Below are positions 1 through 9,367 of a stretch of DNA of 64,000 bases, in pieces. Numbering within the stretch: position 1 is the first letter of the stretch; the number at the start of each line of letters is the position of its first letter. The position numbers were made by a program, and so were the translations under genes. Location: positions 186,001 through 250,000 of the forward strand of contig NZ_CP064689.1 of the NCBI RefSeq assembly GCF_023100945.1, read 5' to 3'. The notes under the pieces are model-generated. The model searched no databases and was not told the DNA's origin. It saw nothing but the letters and a program-made list of their open reading frames with translations. Source of the stretch: Bradyrhizobium sp. 200 (GTDB lineage: Bacteria > Pseudomonadota > Alphaproteobacteria > Rhizobiales > Xanthobacteraceae).

Positions 1-1
1 T

Positions 2-256
2 GCGGTGCTGCTGGTGCTCGATGCCACCGTGGGACAAAATGCGCTGTCGCAGGTCGAGGCATTTCATCGTACCGCTGGCGTCACGGGCCTCGTGATGACG
101 AAGCTCGACGGCACCGCGCGTGGCGGCATCCTGGTGGCGCTCGCGGAGAAATTCAAACTGCCGGTGCACTTCATCGGCGTCGGCGAAGGCATCGACGATC
201 TTGCGCCGTTCACCGCGCGGGACTTTGCGAACGCGATTGCAGGAATCGAATCTTAG
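2..256 (+). CDS. ftsY: Signal recognition particle receptor FtsY, C-terminal end (partial)
   Basis: The last 84 codons of FtsY, cut by the window edge. FtsY is the SRP receptor GTPase that docks ribosome-SRP complexes at the inner membrane for co-translational insertion. The visible part carries the DATVGQN stretch and the [10 protein letters not shown] motif (guanine-recognition TKLD followed by the conserved glycine pair), then GVGEGIDDL and the terminal F.A..F helix typical of the end of the NG domain. The N-terminal A domain and Walker A lie outside the window. yciB follows, an order common in Rhizobiales. Confidence 0.95.
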   Translation, partial: AVLLVLDATVGQNALSQVEAFHRTAGVTGLVMTKLDGTARGGILVALAEKFKLPVHFIGVGEGIDDLAPFTARDFANAIAGIES

Positions 257-266
257 TTTTCTCTTG

Positions 267-363
267 TCATGCCCCGCGAAGGCGGGGCATCCAGTACGCC
301 GTGCCGCTGATCGGAATCGAGACGTCACGGAATACTGGATCACCCGCCTTCGCGGGTGATGAC
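267..363. repeat. Interspersed palindromic repeat, family A copy 1
   Basis: An inverted repeat of about 97 bp between ftsY and yciB. The outer arms read GTCATGCCCCGC/GGCGGGGCAT and CCCGCCTTCGCGGG/GATGAC, with an inner CCAGTA ... TACTGG pair. Related copies lie at 25668-25783 and 30019-30119, also between genes. It is probably a REP-like element able to fold in RNA, and may limit read-through from ftsY. Confidence 0.8.
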
Positions 364-381
364 AGCAACACAGAGTGTGAA

Positions 382-984
382 ATGGATAAGAACCAGCCGC
401 ATCCGGTGTTCAAGCTCGCGACCGAACTCGGTCCGCTGATCGTGTTCTTCGTCGCCAACGCGAAGTTCAACCTGTTCGTCGCGACCGGCGCCTTCATGGT
501 GGCGATCGTGGCCGCGATGATCGCCTCCTATACGGTGGTGCGGCACGTGCCCATGATGGCGATCGTCACCGCCGTCATCGTGCTCGTGTTCGGCACGCTG
601 ACGCTGGTGCTGCACGACGAAACCTTCATCAAGGTCAAGCCGACCATCATCTACGGCCTGTTCGCCGCGATCCTCGGCGGCGGTCTGTTGTTCGGCCGCT
701 CCTTCATTGCGATCCTGTTCAATCAGATGTTCAACCTGACGCCGAAGGGCTGGCGCATTCTGACCGCGCGCTGGGCGTTGTTCTTCCTGGGGATGGCGGT
801 CCTGAACGAAATCATCTGGCGCACCCAGTCGACCGACTTCTGGGTCGCCTTCAAGGCATTCGGCGCGGTTCCGCTGACGATGGTTTTTGCGATTAGCCAG
901 ATGCCGGTGATCAAGCGTTACCATCTGGAGCCGGCCACGCTCGAGGCGAGCGAGGCGGAAGCGGGCGATGTGAGCAAGGGGTAG
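382..984 (+). CDS. yciB: Inner membrane septation protein A (YciB/IspZ family)
   Basis: A 200-aa polytopic membrane protein of the YciB/IspZ family, linked in enterobacteria to septation and envelope integrity; its biochemical role is unsettled. It has about five hydrophobic helices, with the family signatures ELGPLIVFF near the N terminus, KPTIIY in the middle and NEIIW near residue 139. The ATG at 382 is chosen because the in-frame GTG further upstream (301) lies inside the palindromic repeat. It sits directly downstream of ftsY. The last 20 residues are acidic and hydrophilic. Confidence 0.92.
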   Translation: MDKNQPHPVFKLATELGPLIVFFVANAKFNLFVATGAFMVAIVAAMIASYTVVRHVPMMAIVTAVIVLVFGTLTLVLHDETFIKVKPTIIYGLFAAILGGGLLFGRSFIAILFNQMFNLTPKGWRILTARWALFFLGMAVLNEIIWRTQSTDFWVAFKAFGAVPLTMVFAISQMPVIKRYHLEPATLEASEAEAGDVSKG

Positions 985-1000
985 CGAATCCCGTCCCGCA

Positions 1001-1082
1001 CGTCATTGCGAGGAGCATAGCGACGAAGCAATCCACACTTTCTTGGGGGCGGGATGGATTGCTTCGCTTCGCTCGCAATGAC
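1001..1082. repeat. Interspersed palindromic repeat, family B
   Basis: Inverted arms CGTCATTGCGAG ... CTCGCAATGACG enclose an inner pair GCAATCCA/TGGATTGC, giving an 82-bp cruciform-like element. It lies between the convergent yciB and the HHH-protein gene, so it could act as a two-way transcription stop. Only one copy of this family was seen in the window. Confidence 0.8.
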
Positions 1083-1131
1083 GAAAGATAGATCGCCACC
1101 TCCCCGCAAGCGGAAGAGGTCAGAAAGAACC

Positions 1132-1491
1132 TCAGCTCTTCTGCTTGGCGATGATCTTGTCCTTGATCTTGTCGTAGGTCGCTTGCGGAAGGATGCTCTT
1201 GTTCACGAGATCATCCTTGCCCTTGTACGGGCGGCCCGCGATGATCTTGGCGGAGTAGGCCTTGCCGACGCCCGGCAGCGCGTCGAGCTGATCGGCGGTC
1301 GCGGAATTGATGTCGAGCAGTTCGGCCTTTGGCGCCGGCGCCATTTTCGACTCCGAGGCCTTCGGCGCGGGGGCCATCTTGCTGTCGGATTTGGCCGCGG
1401 GCTGCGTGCTCTGGGCCATCGACGGCGTCGCCGTCAGCAGTCCCAGGGTCAGCGCGGTAGCGAGAAGAGAAGCGAGCGTGAAATGACGCAT
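1132..1491 (-). CDS. Secreted helix-hairpin-helix (ComEA-like) small protein
   Basis: A 119-aa protein with an N-terminal signal peptide (hydrophobic residues 5-22, cleavage likely after PSMA), an Ala/Lys/Pro linker holding two copies of SKMAPAPKA, and a C-terminal helix-hairpin-helix domain ([19 protein letters not shown]). ComEA-type HHH domains bind DNA non-specifically in competence systems, but no competence genes are nearby, so that role is not claimed. The start at 1491 is set by the signal peptide. It follows ccmG after a 101-bp gap on the same strand. Confidence 0.82.
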   Translation of the reverse strand: MRHFTLASLLATALTLGLLTATPSMAQSTQPAAKSDSKMAPAPKASESKMAPAPKAELLDINSATADQLDALPGVGKAYSAKIIAGRPYKGKDDLVNKSILPQATYDKIKDKIIAKQKS

Positions 1492-1592
1492 AGGGTGTCC
1501 CTCCCAGGACGGTTCAAGTAACGCCCTTAAGCTAGCTGTGAATTCGTGGCGGCGCCATGGCTGCCAAATGAACGGCAGATAAAAGCCAAAGA

Positions 1593-2183
1593 TTATTTGC
1601 TCAGCGCCTTCTCGATCTCGACTTTCAGCACGCTGTCGAGATTGGCCGGCGTCACCGGCCCGACCAGCTTGTAAACGATAGTGCCGTCGCGCCCGACCAC
1701 AAACGTCTCGGGCACGCCATAGACGCCCCACTCGATCGCGCCGCGGCCGTTGCCGTCGACGCCGACGACGGTAAACGGATTGCCGTAGCGGCCGAGGAAG
1801 CGGCGGGCGTTGTCGGGAGAATCCTTGTAGTTGATGCCGACGATCTGCAGCCGCGTGTCCCTGGCCAGCGCGGTCAGCAGCGGCGCCTCGTCGTGGCAAG
1901 GCACGCACCAGGATGACCAGACATTGACGACAGAGACCTTGCCCTTGAACACTGCGGGGTCGAGCCCGGGCACGGGAATCCCGTTATGGACGAGGCCTTG
2001 CAACGCCGGCAGCGTGGTTTGCGGCGCCGGCTGGCCGATCAGGGCGGAGGGAATCTTCGAGGGATCGCCGCCGTAGAGCCGCAGCAGGAACAGCGCGGCG
2101 ACGGCGATGAAACCGATCAGCGGCAGCGCCACCAGCCAGCGCCGGTGGCGCGGCTGCTCGTTCGATGTGGCGGGCGCGCTCAT
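1593..2183 (-). CDS. ccmG: Cytochrome c maturation thiol:disulfide oxidoreductase CcmG/DsbE
   Basis: A 196-aa membrane-anchored periplasmic thioredoxin (CycY in Bradyrhizobium naming). One N-terminal membrane helix (about residues 16-34) is followed by a thioredoxin fold with the redox motif WCVPC near residue 92 and the cis-proline segment YGVPETFV. CcmG keeps the apocytochrome c CXXCH cysteines reduced before haem attachment. Its ATG overlaps the ccmD stop (TGATG), so translation is probably coupled. It is the last gene of the ccmABCDG block. Confidence 0.95.
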   Translation of the reverse strand: MSAPATSNEQPRHRRWLVALPLIGFIAVAALFLLRLYGGDPSKIPSALIGQPAPQTTLPALQGLVHNGIPVPGLDPAVFKGKVSVVNVWSSWCVPCHDEAPLLTALARDTRLQIVGINYKDSPDNARRFLGRYGNPFTVVGVDGNGRGAIEWGVYGVPETFVVGRDGTIVYKLVGPVTPANLDSVLKVEIEKALSK

Positions 2184-2362
2184 CAGATGTCCGTCGCCTG
2201 GCGACCTGAGCGCCGGGTCACGCCGCTGGCCTCGAGTTCGCGCAGGCGCTCCTTCTGATGGCGATAGTCGATGGCGATCCAGATGATGAGAAGCACCACG
2301 ACCGCTGCCACCAGCGTGTAGGACGTCACGATAAAGGAGGCGTAGGGGCCGAGCGCCGTCAC
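2183..2362 (-). CDS. ccmD: Haem exporter subunit CcmD
   Basis: A 59-aa protein. Translating from the GTG at 2362 gives an N terminus [10 protein letters not shown], a single membrane helix (about residues 11-31) and a charged tail containing [13 protein letters not shown]. This is the CcmD pattern: a small subunit that holds haem-loaded CcmE in the CcmABC complex. The GTG lies one base past the ccmC stop, and the gene's TGA overlaps the ccmG ATG. The ATG at 2368 is followed two codons later by a stop, so GTG is the only sensible start. Confidence 0.9.
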   Translation of the reverse strand: MTALGPYASFIVTSYTLVAAVVVLLIIWIAIDYRHQKERLRELEASGVTRRSGRQATDI

Positions 2363-2363
2363 G

Positions 2364-3095
2364 TCATGCCGCCTGCTGGCTGGCTTGCATCATCTGCAAG
2401 CTGCGCACCCGCCGGCGCAGGATCTCGTTGCGCATTGCCGCCAGATGCAGCGTGACGAACAGCAACGAGAAACCGACCGCCATCACCAGCAGCGGAATCA
2501 GAAACGCACGATCGAGCGAGGAGCCGCCCATTCGCAGCACGGCCGCCGGCTGATGCAGCGTGTTCCACCAGTCGACCGAGAATTTGATGATCGGCAGGTT
2601 GAGCGCGCCGACCAGCGTCAGGACGGCGGCGGCCCGCGCCGCCCGCGACGGATCGTCCACCGCGCGCCACAGCGCCATCAGGCCGAGATACATCAGGAAC
2701 AGAATCAGGACCGAGGTCAGCCGCGCATCCCATTCCCAGTAGGTGCCCCACATCGGCCGGCCCCACAGCGAACCGGTGACCAGCGCGAGGAAGGTAAAGG
2801 CGGCGCCGATCGGCGCGGCCGCTTTCGCCGCGACGTCCGCGAGCGGATGCCGCCACACCAGCGTGCCCAAAGCCGCAATGCTCATGACGCCCCAGACGAA
2901 CATCGCCAGCCACGCATTGGGCACGTGGATGAACATGATCTTGACGGTGGCGCCCTGCTGGTAGTCGTCGGGCGCCATTGCGGCCTGATAGAAGCCCACC
3001 AGCAGCAGGATAGCGGTGGCGCCCGCCAGCCACGGCAGCACGCGCGCCGTCAGGGACAGGAACTTGGTTGGATTGGCGAGGTCGATCAGCGTCAT
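2364..3095 (-). CDS. ccmC: Haem-handling membrane protein CcmC
   Basis: A 243-aa integral membrane protein of the haem-handling family, with six hydrophobic segments. The tryptophan-rich [13 protein letters not shown] motif lies near residues 116-128. It loads haem onto the chaperone CcmE in the periplasm. The conserved HVPNAW histidine (near 57) and a second histidine in TLHQPAA match the external haem-ligand histidines of the family. It is called cycZ in the Bradyrhizobium literature. It is separated from ccmB by 98 bp and followed tightly by ccmD. Confidence 0.96.
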   Translation of the reverse strand: MTLIDLANPTKFLSLTARVLPWLAGATAILLLVGFYQAAMAPDDYQQGATVKIMFIHVPNAWLAMFVWGVMSIAALGTLVWRHPLADVAAKAAAPIGAAFTFLALVTGSLWGRPMWGTYWEWDARLTSVLILFLMYLGLMALWRAVDDPSRAARAAAVLTLVGALNLPIIKFSVDWWNTLHQPAAVLRMGGSSLDRAFLIPLLVMAVGFSLLFVTLHLAAMRNEILRRRVRSLQMMQASQQAA

Positions 3096-3193
3096 GGCAT
3101 CCTGATAGTCGTCAGCGGCGGGGCAGGCAATGCGGCTTGGTTTGTTTCAATTTGCCTCAGCGAGAGTTGATCGGCGTCAGGTCGTTGTCATTG

Positions 3194-3862
3194 TTAGTCC
3201 AGACCATGGCGCAGGCTTGCCGCGGCCGCGAAAGGTCCGACCACCAGGCTGACCAGCGAGAGCGCGCACAGGATCGAAAACGGTGTTCCAAACGACAATG
3301 GGCCCGTAATCGCAGCCTGCGACGCCGCGACGCCGAAGATCAGTACCGGGATCGACAGCGGCAGCACCAGCACCGCCAGCAAGAGACCGCCGCGGTGCAG
3401 TGTCACGGCGAGCGCCGCGCCGATCATGCCGGTAAAGGTCAGCGCCGGTGTTCCCACCAGCAGCGTCAGGGCAACGGCCGAGGTTGCTTCCGCGTCGAGA
3501 TTGAGCAGCAGCCCCAGCACAGGGGTCGACGCGATCAACGGCACGCCGGCAGCAAGCCAGTGGGCCAGCGCTTTCGCGGCGCAGGCCAGTTCCAGCGGCG
3601 TCCGGCCCATCACGATCAGGTCGAGCGAGCCGTCCTCGTGATCGGCCGTGAACAGGCGGTCGAGGGTGAGCAGGCTCGCCAGCAGCGCGCCGAGCCAGAG
3701 GATGGCGGGTCCGAGCCGCGTCAGCAGCGCCAGATCGGGCCCGATCGCGAACGGCATCAGCACCGTGACCGTGAGGAAAAACAAGACGCCAATCAACGCA
3801 CCGCCGCCGACACGCAGCGCGATCTTGATGTCCCGGCGAATCAGCGCGGCGAGGGCGGTCAT
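3194..3862 (-). CDS. ccmB: Haem ABC exporter permease CcmB
   Basis: A 222-aa integral membrane permease with six hydrophobic segments and the CcmB start pattern [13 protein letters not shown], plus the DHEDGSLDL loop. It forms the CcmAB transporter that releases holo-CcmE from CcmC in an ATP-dependent step. The ATG overlaps the ccmA stop by four bases (ATGA, 3859-3862), which indicates translational coupling. It is called cycW in Bradyrhizobium. Confidence 0.95.
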   Translation of the reverse strand: MTALAALIRRDIKIALRVGGGALIGVLFFLTVTVLMPFAIGPDLALLTRLGPAILWLGALLASLLTLDRLFTADHEDGSLDLIVMGRTPLELACAAKALAHWLAAGVPLIASTPVLGLLLNLDAEATSAVALTLLVGTPALTFTGMIGAALAVTLHRGGLLLAVLVLPLSIPVLIFGVAASQAAITGPLSFGTPFSILCALSLVSLVVGPFAAAASLRHGLD

Positions 3863-4461
3863 GCCGCACCTCCCATCCGCAGTTCCCTGGCCCCGATCCC
3901 GAGCGGGGTGTGGGTCGCGGCGATGATGATGCCGCCGCCCGCCAGATGCTCGCGCATGACGCCTGTGAACAGGTCCTGCCCGGCGGTATCGAGCGCGGAG
4001 GTCGGCTCGTCCAGCAGCCAGACCGGCCGGCGCGCCACGAGCAGACGGGCGATCGAAAGCCGCCGCCGCTGGCCGGCCGAGAGATATGCCGCCGGCAGAT
4101 GCGTGGCATGGGCAAGGCCCACGGCGGCAAGGCATCGGCTGAGGTCGCCGGCCGCACCATCCAGAAAATCCCGCCAGAACGCGAGGTTCTCATGCACGCT
4201 CAGCGCAGGCTTCAGCGCGTCGCGGTGGCCGAGATAATGGGATTGTTCCGCAAGCGGCAGCTCGGCCTCGCCGCCCTCCAGGTCGACCGATCCGCCGGCC
4301 GGCACCAGCAGGCCTGCGATCAGGCGGAGCAGCGAGGTCTTGCCGGAGCCGTTCGGGCCGACCACGGCCAGCACTTCGCCGGACGAGGCCTCGAAATCGA
4401 GGCCGGAGAACACGCTGCGGCCGCCCCTGATACAGTCGATTTGGCGCCCCGAGAGCCGCAT
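3859..4461 (-). CDS. ccmA: Haem exporter ATP-binding protein CcmA
   Basis: A 200-aa ABC ATPase. It has Walker [12 protein letters not shown] (about residues 35-45), signature [15 protein letters not shown] (about 127-141), Walker B VWLLDEP, a D-loop SALD and the H-loop ATHTPL. It powers CcmB in cytochrome c maturation and is called cycV in Bradyrhizobium. It is the first gene of the block and diverges from acnA across a 231-bp intergenic region, where both promoters must lie. Confidence 0.95.
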   Translation of the reverse strand: MRLSGRQIDCIRGGRSVFSGLDFEASSGEVLAVVGPNGSGKTSLLRLIAGLLVPAGGSVDLEGGEAELPLAEQSHYLGHRDALKPALSVHENLAFWRDFLDGAAGDLSRCLAAVGLAHATHLPAAYLSAGQRRRLSIARLLVARRPVWLLDEPTSALDTAGQDLFTGVMREHLAGGGIIIAATHTPLGIGARELRMGGAA

Positions 4462-4491
4462 TTTGCTTCTTCACAGCCCTCTGAAATTGAT

Positions 4492-4518
4492 GGGTACCGT
4501 CAGAATTTGTGGGTACCG
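4492..4518. promoter_or_regulatory. Repeated GGGTACCG sites in the ccmA/acnA divergent promoter region
   Basis: Two identical GGGTACCG octamers start at 4492 and 4511, 19 bp apart, close to two helical turns. The core GGTACC is itself palindromic. The region also has AATACCC twice and an inverted GGGTAT at 4641-4668, near a TATAAC that could be the acnA -10 box. This looks like a regulator-binding arrangement, but no known consensus was matched. Confidence 0.35.
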
Positions 4519-4692
4519 CATTGCTGCAGCACGTTTGTCGGTGTGGCGGCGCTTCTAGAAAGATTCTATAAGCCCGGAACTTGATGCAGCACACAATCGG
4601 CGGCTGCAAGCCAAGAGCCAGCCTCACGCCGACGGTGTTTAAATACCCTAAATACCCCTGCCGGGTATAACTAGAATTTGGGATTTCCTGAC

Positions 4693-7413
4693 ATGACCTC
4701 GCTCGACAGCTTCAAATGCCGCAAGACCCTCAAGGTCGGCAGCAAGACCTACGTTTATTACAGCCTGCCCGCCGCGGAGAAGAACGGTCTGAAGGGAATT
4801 TCCAAGCTGCCCTATTCGATGAAGGTGCTGCTCGAAAACCTGCTGCGCAACGAGGACGACCGTACGGTCAAGAAGGCCGACATCATTGCGGTGTCGAAGT
4901 GGCTCAGGAAACGCAAGCTCGAGCATGAAGTGGCATTCCGTCCGGCGCGCGTCCTGATGCAGGATTTCACCGGCGTGCCGGCAGTGGTCGATCTCGCCGC
5001 GATGCGCAACGCGATGCAGGCGCTCGGCGGCGACGCCGAGAAGATCAACCCGCTGGTGCCGGTCGATCTCGTCATCGACCACTCCGTGATCGTCAACTTC
5101 TTCGGTGACAACAAGGCGTTCGGCAAGAACGTGGTCGAGGAATACAAGCAGAACCAGGAGCGCTACGAGTTCCTGAAATGGGGTCAGAAGGCATTCTCGA
5201 ATTTCTCCGTGGTGCCGCCCGGCACCGGCATCTGCCATCAGGTCAATCTCGAATATCTCGCGCAGACGGTGTGGACCAAGAAGGAAAAGATGACGGTCGG
5301 CAAGAAGACCGGCACCTTCGAGGTCGCCTATCCGGATTCGCTCGTCGGCACCGATTCGCACACCACCATGGTCAACGGCCTCGCCGTGCTCGGCTGGGGC
5401 GTCGGCGGTATCGAAGCTGAGGCCTGCATGCTCGGCCAGCCGCTGTCGATGCTGCTGCCGGAAGTGGTCGGCTTCAAGCTCAAGGGCCAACTCAAGGAAG
5501 GCGTCACTGCGACCGACCTCGTGCTGACGGTTACGCAGATGCTGCGCAAGCAGGGCGTGGTCGGCAAGTTCGTCGAATTCTTCGGCCCCGGCCTCGATTA
5601 TCTCTCGGTCGCGGACAAGGCGACCATCGGCAACATGGCGCCGGAATATGGCGCGACCTGCGGCTTCTTCCCGGTCGACGCTGCGACCATCGATTATCTC
5701 AAGACCTCGGGCCGCAAGGCTGATCGCGTCGCGCTGGTTTCGGCTTACGCCAAGGCGCAGGGCCTGTTCCGCACGGCGAAATCAACCGACCCGGTGTTCA
5801 CGGAAACGCTGACGCTCGACCTCGGGGATGTCGTGCCGTCGATGGCCGGCCCGAAGCGCCCCGAAGGCCGCGTCGCGCTGCCCGCCGTTTCCACCGGCTT
5901 CGCCACCGCGCTCGCCGGCGAGTACAAGAAGCCGGAAGGCGCCGAGAACCGCTATTCGGTTGAGAACCGCGACTTCGATCTCGGCCATGGCGACGTCGTG
6001 ATCGCCGCGATCACGTCCTGCACCAACACCTCCAACCCGAGCGTCCTGATCGGCGCGGGCCTTTTGGCGCGCAACGCCGCCGCCAAGGGCCTGAAGGCCA
6101 AGCCGTGGGTAAAGACTTCGCTGGCGCCGGGAAGCCAGGTGGTCGCGGAATATCTGTCCAATTCCGGACTGCAGACCGATCTCGACAAGGTCGGCTTCAA
6201 TCTGGTCGGCTTCGGCTGCACCACCTGCATCGGCAATTCCGGCCCGCTGCCGGAGGAGATTTCGAAATCGATCAACGACAACGGCATCGTCGCCGCGGCC
6301 GTGCTGTCGGGCAACCGCAACTTCGAGGGACGCGTCTCGCCGGACGTGCAGGCGAACTATCTGGCGTCGCCGCCGCTGGTCGTGGCTTACGCGCTGGCCG
6401 GCACGGTGACCAAGGATCTCGCGGTCGAGCCGATCGGCACCGGCAAGGACGGCAAGCCGGTGTATCTGAAGGACATCTGGCCGACTACGAAAGAGATCAA
6501 CGCCTTCATGAAGAAGTACGTGACGGCTACGATCTTCAAGAAGCGCTACGCTGACGTGTTCAAGGGTGACACCAACTGGCGCAAGATCAAGACCACCGAC
6601 AGCGAGACCTATCGCTGGAACATGTCGTCGACTTATGTGCAGAACCCGCCCTATTTTGAAGGCATGAAGAAACAGCCCGACCCCGTCGTCGACGTGGTCG
6701 ACGCGCGGATTCTGGCGATGTTCGGCGACAAGATCACCACCGACCACATCTCGCCGGCCGGTTCGATCAAGCTGACTTCGCCGGCCGGAAAATTCCTCAG
6801 TGAGCATCAGGTGCGTCCGGCCGACTTCAACCAGTACGGCACGCGGCGCGGCAATCACGAGATCATGATGCGTGGCACGTTTGCCAACATCCGCATCAAG
6901 AACTTCATGCTGAAGGGCGCCGACGGCAACATTCCGGAAGGCGGCCTCACCAAGCACTGGCCCGACGGCGAGCAGATGTCGATCTACGACGCCGCGATGA
7001 AGTACCAGCAGGAAAGCGTACCGCTGGTGGTGTTCGCTGGCGCCGAATACGGCAACGGCTCGTCGCGCGACTGGGCCGCCAAGGGTACGCGGCTGCTCGG
7101 CGTCCGCGCCGTGATCTGCCAGAGCTTCGAGCGTATCCACCGCTCCAACCTGGTCGGCATGGGCGTGCTGCCGCTCACCTTCGAGGACGGCACATCGTGG
7201 ACATCGCTGGGGCTGAAGGGCGACGAAACGGTGACGATCCGGGGCCTGCAGGGTGACCTGAAGCCGCGTCAGACGCTGACGGCCGAGATCGTCTCGGGCG
7301 ATGGCGCGCTGCAGCGCGTACCGTTGCTTTGCCGCATCGATACCCTCGACGAGCTCGAGTACTACCGAAACGGCGGCATTTTGCATTATGTGCTGCGCAA
7401 ACTCGCGGCCTGA
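4693..7413 (+). CDS. acnA: Aconitate hydratase A
   Basis: A 906-aa aconitase of the AcnA/IRP1 type, converting citrate to isocitrate in the TCA cycle. The three [4Fe-4S] ligand cysteines are visible in SCTNTSNPS (near residue 445) and [11 protein letters not shown] (near 510). Further signatures are GTDSHT and, in the C-terminal swivel domain, the substrate-binding [14 protein letters not shown] (near 785). The ATG at 4693 is preferred over an in-frame TTG at 4678; it gives the usual N terminus MTSLDSF. It is monocistronic, divergent from ccmA and followed by a hairpin. Confidence 0.97.
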   Translation: MTSLDSFKCRKTLKVGSKTYVYYSLPAAEKNGLKGISKLPYSMKVLLENLLRNEDDRTVKKADIIAVSKWLRKRKLEHEVAFRPARVLMQDFTGVPAVVDLAAMRNAMQALGGDAEKINPLVPVDLVIDHSVIVNFFGDNKAFGKNVVEEYKQNQERYEFLKWGQKAFSNFSVVPPGTGICHQVNLEYLAQTVWTKKEKMTVGKKTGTFEVAYPDSLVGTDSHTTMVNGLAVLGWGVGGIEAEACMLGQPLSMLLPEVVGFKLKGQLKEGVTATDLVLTVTQMLRKQGVVGKFVEFFGPGLDYLSVADKATIGNMAPEYGATCGFFPVDAATIDYLKTSGRKADRVALVSAYAKAQGLFRTAKSTDPVFTETLTLDLGDVVPSMAGPKRPEGRVALPAVSTGFATALAGEYKKPEGAENRYSVENRDFDLGHGDVVIAAITSCTNTSNPSVLIGAGLLARNAAAKGLKAKPWVKTSLAPGSQVVAEYLSNSGLQTDLDKVGFNLVGFGCTTCIGNSGPLPEEISKSINDNGIVAAAVLSGNRNFEGRVSPDVQANYLASPPLVVAYALAGTVTKDLAVEPIGTGKDGKPVYLKDIWPTTKEINAFMKKYVTATIFKKRYADVFKGDTNWRKIKTTDSETYRWNMSSTYVQNPPYFEGMKKQPDPVVDVVDARILAMFGDKITTDHISPAGSIKLTSPAGKFLSEHQVRPADFNQYGTRRGNHEIMMRGTFANIRIKNFMLKGADGNIPEGGLTKHWPDGEQMSIYDAAMKYQQESVPLVVFAGAEYGNGSSRDWAAKGTRLLGVRAVICQSFERIHRSNLVGMGVLPLTFEDGTSWTSLGLKGDETVTIRGLQGDLKPRQTLTAEIVSGDGALQRVPLLCRIDTLDELEYYRNGGILHYVLRKLAA

Positions 7414-7462
7414 CGCGGATTTGTGATCAGTGCCTCACTTCGAAGTGAGTAGCGAGCAGGAA

Positions 7463-7490
7463 GAAGGCGGCCTATGACAAGGCCGCTTTC
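7463..7490 (+). terminator. Probable acnA terminator hairpin
   Basis: A 10-bp stem GAAGGCGGCC / GGCCGCTTTC (one G-U pair) with loop TATGACAA starts about 50 bp after the acnA stop. The U-tract is weak, so termination strength is uncertain. Confidence 0.5.
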
Positions 7491-7571
7491 ACGCGTTCTG
7501 GGGCGCGCATATTGGGATCAGATCATGCCCCGTACAAATACGGACGGAAAACCCTACCACCGGTTCGCAGC

Positions 7572-8333
7572 ATGTCAGCGATGATGGCCTACAACTGCAT
7601 ATCGCGATGGTCCGGCGCGCTCAGTGTCTGCGCGATCGTCGCCGTCATCCGCCCGGCTCATGCCGATCCGCGCGCCGTGGTCGAACTGTTCACCTCGCAG
7701 GGCTGTTCGTCGTGTCCGCCGGCCGATCAGATCGTCGGCGAACTCGCCAAGGACCCGAACGTGATCGCGCTGAGCATGCCGATCGACTACTGGGATTATC
7801 TTGGCTGGAAGGACACGCTGGCGGACTCCCGTTTCAGCGCGCGTCAGAAAGCCTATTCGCATGTACGCGGCGACCGCAACCTCTACACGCCGCAGATGAT
7901 CGTCAACGGCTCGGCGCAGGTGATCGGCAGCGATCGTGCCGCCATCGAAGGCGCCATCAGGAACACGAGCAAGGCCGAAGGCGTGATGTCGGTGCCGGTG
8001 ACGATGACGTTGTCGGGCAAATTGCTCAACGTCTCGGTCGAGGCGAGTAAGGTGCCGACGACGGGCCGCGGCGAAGTCTGGATCTGCTCGGTCTCGAGGG
8101 CGGTGCCGATTTCGATCGGGCGCGGCGAGAATCGCGGTCAACAAATCACCTATTACAACGTGGTGCGTAATATCGTGAAGGTCGGCGACTGGAACGGCGG
8201 TTCGGGAAGCTGGACCGTTCCGCTGGAAAATATTTCCCGCGACGGCGTCGATGCCGCGGTCGTCTACGTCCAGGACGGCAACCGCGAAAAGCCGGGCGCG
8301 ATGCTCGGCGCTGCCATCACCGCGCTGCGCTAG
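7572..8333 (+). CDS. Secreted DUF1223 thioredoxin-like protein
   Basis: A 253-aa protein from the ATG at 7572. It has an N-terminal signal peptide (hydrophobic ALSVCAIVAVI, cleavage near AHA-DP) and then the DUF1223 domain beginning VVELFTSQGCSSCPPAD. The CSSC pair sits where thioredoxins have CXXC, and the family is thioredoxin-like, but its substrate is unknown. The phrases YWDYLGWKD and LYTPQMIVNG are family hallmarks. An in-frame start at 7512 would hide the signal sequence behind about 20 polar residues, so 7572 is chosen. Confidence 0.85.
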   Translation: MSAMMAYNCISRWSGALSVCAIVAVIRPAHADPRAVVELFTSQGCSSCPPADQIVGELAKDPNVIALSMPIDYWDYLGWKDTLADSRFSARQKAYSHVRGDRNLYTPQMIVNGSAQVIGSDRAAIEGAIRNTSKAEGVMSVPVTMTLSGKLLNVSVEASKVPTTGRGEVWICSVSRAVPISIGRGENRGQQITYYNVVRNIVKVGDWNGGSGSWTVPLENISRDGVDAAVVYVQDGNREKPGAMLGAAITALR

Positions 8334-8343
8334 TTAGGAATCG

Positions 8344-8430
8344 CGTAGCCCGGATGGAGCGAAGCGCAATCCGGGACAGCTTCTCCGCCTTTGTGATTCC
8401 CGGATTGCGCTTCGCTCCATCCGGGGTACG
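8344..8430. repeat. Interspersed palindromic repeat, family C copy 1 (intact)
   Basis: Arms GTAGCCCGGATGGAGCGAAG and its near-complement CTTCGCTCCATCCGGGGTAC enclose an inner CAATCCGGG/CCCGGATTG pair. The same repeat flanks the IS element at 15874-15908 and 17369-17403, where it is split in two. This copy lies just after the DUF1223 gene. Confidence 0.85.
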
Positions 8431-8508
8431 TGCGCTGCTCGCGCTTCAGCCGGCCTGGAACGGCGACTGATGTCGTTGGAGCCACGACCGAAGCCGTCAC
8501 CACAAACG

Positions 8509-8533
8509 AAAAAGGACCAACTTTCGTTGGCCC
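8509..8533 (-). terminator. Rho-independent terminator, minus strand
   Basis: On the minus strand, GGGCCAAC-GAAA-GTTGGTCC forms a perfect 8-bp stem (one G-U pair) closed by a GNRA tetraloop and followed by TTTTTCG. No protein gene on the minus strand ends here, which is the main argument for an RNA gene just upstream. Confidence 0.8.
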
Positions 8534-8640
8534 AGTATCGGGATTAACTCCCTTCTGCGAATAGACCCGATCCCGACGGCCCCGGGGGGCTGGGGGCTGA
8601 GGAATCCGGAACCGAAAGGACCGGGCCAACGCAGGGTTTT
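8509..8640 (-). ncRNA. Candidate structured small RNA ending in a strong intrinsic terminator
   Basis: There is no credible gene here, but the minus strand ends in a textbook terminator (8514-8533 stem, U-run 8509-8513). Upstream, CGTTGGCCCGGT (8631-8620) can pair with ACTGGGCCAACG (8536-8525), stacked on an inner helix TCGGGAT/ATCCCGA (8576-8570 with 8544-8538). Between the 5' arms is a C-rich stretch of about 43 nt containing TTCCTC, which could pair with ribosome binding sites. The 3' arm of the long helix overlaps the terminator stem, so the folds exclude each other. The 5' end is a guess. No Rfam family was assigned. Confidence 0.5.
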
Positions 8641-8811
8641 CTTGTCGCAACCTAGCGGGGCGGACGGTTGGCAGAAGTGGGGCAGCAATAAGATTCCGCT
8701 AACGATCCCGTGAATCGATGTTTCCTGTCCTGCCGGGCGGTTCCACGCGGTTTCCTTCGTATTTACAACCCCCTTGCGGCATCCTGCGGTTAGCGCGATC
8801 ATGTAAATCTC

Positions 8812-8859
8812 GGCATGCTCCCGAAAAGTGGGGACCGGTTTTCGGAACGAGAGCATGCC
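8812..8859. repeat. Palindromic repeat, family E
   Basis: Perfect 9-bp arms GGCATGCTC / GAGCATGCC enclose a second imperfect pair CCGAAAAG ... TTTTCGG. It ends 21 bp before the start of the DUF2794 gene, so in a transcript it would form a hairpin close to that start codon. Confidence 0.65.
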
Positions 8860-8880
8860 TGAGATGACAGGAGGCGCTCC

Positions 8881-9255
8881 ATGAGCTCGATATCGGAGGA
8901 CACCGATCCAAGCGAGAGCCGCGCAGTGGCGCGCCCCGCCACTGCAGCAGCCCCGCCGCCGAATCGCGTCACGTTCAATCGTCTCGAACTCAACCGTATC
9001 CTCAACCTGTATGGGCGCATGGTCGCCGACGGCGAGTGGCGCGACTACGCCATCGACTTTCTGAAAGACCGCGCGGTGTTTTCGGTATTTCGCCGCGCCT
9101 CCGAAGTCCCGATTTACCGGATCGAGAAGGATCCACGACTCGCGCGCAAGCAGGGCATGTACAGCGTGATCTCGGCGACCGGCCTGATCCTGCGCCGCGG
9201 CCACGAACTCGAACGCGTGCTGCTCGTGATCGACCGCAAGCTGGCGCTGGTTTAG
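8881..9255 (+). CDS. DUF2794 family protein
   Basis: A 124-aa cytoplasmic protein. After a disordered Ser/Ala/Pro-rich N terminus (residues 1-28), the conserved core starts FNRLELNRILNLYGRMV and runs to LLVIDRKLALV. This is the alphaproteobacterial DUF2794 family, of unknown function. There is no signal peptide or membrane helix. The ATG at 8881 follows GGAGG by five bases. It stands alone between repeat elements and a convergent GNAT gene. Confidence 0.85.
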   Translation: MSSISEDTDPSESRAVARPATAAAPPPNRVTFNRLELNRILNLYGRMVADGEWRDYAIDFLKDRAVFSVFRRASEVPIYRIEKDPRLARKQGMYSVISATGLILRRGHELERVLLVIDRKLALV

Positions 9256-9367
9256 GCGGCCGGGCTACTGCGAGCCGGGGCCTCTTCTACTTTGCATGGG
9301 GTTGTTTTCGCGATTTTGAGTCTGGGCCCAGCGGTGCACCGCCAAGAGGCGCTACGCTTTATCCAGA

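Noticed and set aside
5782..7386. Open frame of 534 codons antisense to acnA
   Set aside because: Same effect as above; acnA is certain and the antisense product has no motif.
8330..8650. 106-codon minus-strand frame over the candidate small RNA
   Set aside because: It runs through an intrinsic terminator and a palindromic repeat, has no ribosome site and no conserved pattern.
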